43,941 bases of DNA from JAGQRJ01 sp041402045 (GTDB lineage: Bacteria > Planctomycetota > J058): NCBI GenBank assembly GCA_041402045.1, contig JAWKSZ010000071.1, positions 1-43,941 of the forward strand, given 5' to 3'. The notes below the pieces were generated by a model. The model ran no database searches and was not told the origin of the DNA. It worked only from the letters and a program-made list of their open reading frames with translations. This document shows positions 43,182 through 43,941 of the stretch, one piece after another. Every line of letters starts with the position of its first letter. The stretch's first letter is position 1. The position numbers and the translations under genes are program-made.

Positions 43182-43897
43182 GGGGTCTCCTCGGGGGCGA
43201 CGAGCGCCCACACCTCGGGGGGGACGTCGGGGACGCGGCGCAGATACGCCAGGAGGTCGGGGGCCAGGGGCGCCTCGACCTCGAGCACCCCGCCGGCGGG
43301 GTGCGCGACCGTCAGCCGCCAGGCGTGGAGGAACAGGCGCTCCAGCCCCCAGTGGCTGCGGTGGTGGTCGTTGATCTTGCTCTTGCCGTAGCGCCGGTCG
43401 CCCAGGATCTGGCGGGCCTCGCCGCTCAGGTGCCGGCGGATCTGGTGCCGGCGCCCCGTCTCCAGGCTCGCGATCAGGAGCGTGCTGCGCGCGAAGTGGG
43501 CGACCCGCACCAGGCGCGTGCTCGCGGGCTGCGTGGCGTCGCCCTCGGGGCGCAGCGCGTGCTTGCGCATGCGCAGCGGGCGCTCGATCGTCCAGGCCTC
43601 GGGGGTCTCGCCGCGCACGAGGGTCAGGTAGTCCTTGCGCGCGTCGTCCCACGCGCCCTGGAGCGCCCGCGCGGCCTCGGGGTGCTTGGCGAACAGGAGC
43701 ACCCCCGACGCCTGCCGGTCTAGCCGGTGCACCGGATACACCAGGGCTCCGGTCTGGTCCCGCACCCGCTGCAGCGCGACGTCCCGGTCCGGGGCGTCCT
43801 TGCTGCGGTGCACGAGCAGCCACGGCGGCTTCGCGACCGCGATCAGCTCGGCGTCCTCGTGCAGGACGGTCAGGGGACCCGGGGGCGGAGTGCTCAT
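43178..43897 (-). CDS. truC: tRNA pseudouridine synthase, TruC-like
   Basis: 239 residues. RluA-family core with KPPWLLVHRS, VRDQTG, PVHRLDRQASGVLLFAK (HRLD 57-60; D60 is the catalytic Asp), TGRRHQIRRHL and GDRRYGKSKIN, followed by HWGLERLFLHAWRL. Both the HWGL..L.LHA block and the short N-terminus without an S4 domain match TruC, which makes U65 pseudouridine in tRNA, better than RluA, RluC or RluD. ATG 43897 overlaps the stop of the preceding gene (ATGA). The next gene starts inside its stop. Confidence 0.9.
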   Translation of the reverse strand: MSTPPPGPLTVLHEDAELIAVAKPPWLLVHRSKDAPDRDVALQRVRDQTGALVYPVHRLDRQASGVLLFAKHPEAARALQGAWDDARKDYLTLVRGETPEAWTIERPLRMRKHALRPEGDATQPASTRLVRVAHFARSTLLIASLETGRRHQIRRHLSGEARQILGDRRYGKSKINDHHRSHWGLERLFLHAWRLTVAHPAGGVLEVEAPLAPDLLAYLRRVPDVPPEVWALVAPEETP

Positions 43898-43941
43898 GGG
43901 CGGAGCAGCGCCTCCAGGTGCCCTCGCAGCGAGGCCAGGGT
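43894..43941 (-). CDS. C-terminal fragment of a gene running off the window
   Basis: An open frame ends ...TLASLRGHLEALLRP-TGA, whose stop overlaps the truC start (ATGA). Too short to identify. Confidence 0.4.
   Translation of the reverse strand, partial: TLASLRGHLEALLRP

Noticed and set aside
1..43941. tRNA, rRNA and complete insertion sequences
   Set aside because: I saw no cloverleaf, rRNA motif, or transposase with terminal repeats; the Rpn gene is the only mobility-related protein.

Overview
The window is very GC-rich with strong third-position G/C bias, frequent GTG starts and many 4-base stop/start overlaps. Hanks-type kinases, HEAT/TPR proteins, a DUF2330 protein, WGR/DUF4259 proteins, RING-like zinc fingers and a retron all fit a large-genome bacterium of the Myxococcota (Polyangia-like). 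This is an inference from gene content; there is no rRNA in the window. Housekeeping anchors are a DEAD-box helicase, seryl-tRNA synthetase and a TruC-type pseudouridine synthase.

Layout. 0-2.1 kb: a TPR protein and a convergent DEAD-box helicase. 2.3-8.4 kb: an accessory stretch with an Rpn-family nuclease, single-copy hypothetical genes (lysine-tailed protein, membrane-anchored protein, DUF1963/YwqG-like protein, pentapeptide-like protein), gene remnants and a family of mosaic intergenic repeats. 8.6-23.4 kb: the centrepiece. A retron non-coding RNA (a1/a2 arms, AGC branch site, two msr hairpins, a 38-bp msd stem) precedes a canonical retron reverse transcriptase. The RT is translationally coupled to three very large HEAT-like helical-repeat proteins and a SWIM zinc-finger protein. 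23.4-29.5 kb: four RING-like zinc-finger membrane proteins around a secreted serine hydrolase, then a Ser/Thr kinase. 29.5-31.1 kb: a lower-GC two-gene nucleotidyltransferase module, a 27-bp inverted repeat and a decayed gene. 31.1-33.9 kb: a secreted TPR protein split by an in-frame stop, and an outer-membrane-barrel candidate. 34.1-39.6 kb: serS, then frameshifted GlsB-like, CYTH and NRDE genes and a secreted HEAT/helical protein. 39.9-43.9 kb: DUF2330, CPBP protease, DUF4259-WGR fusion, a serine-less acyl-carrier-like protein, truC and a gene fragment running off the end.

How the genes work together. In the RT-HEAT-SWIM operon every junction overlaps (GTGA, ATGA, GTGA, 10 nt), so the retron and the helical-repeat/SWIM proteins are probably made together. 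The predicted msDNA could be a sensor or scaffold for this assembly, as msDNA is for effectors in other retrons; this is inference. Several genes (first HEAT gene, SWIM gene, one RING gene, GlsB, CYTH, NRDE, secreted HEAT protein) need small indels to read through. They are so clustered and so homogeneous that uncorrected long-read errors are the likeliest cause, though real decay cannot be excluded from sequence alone.
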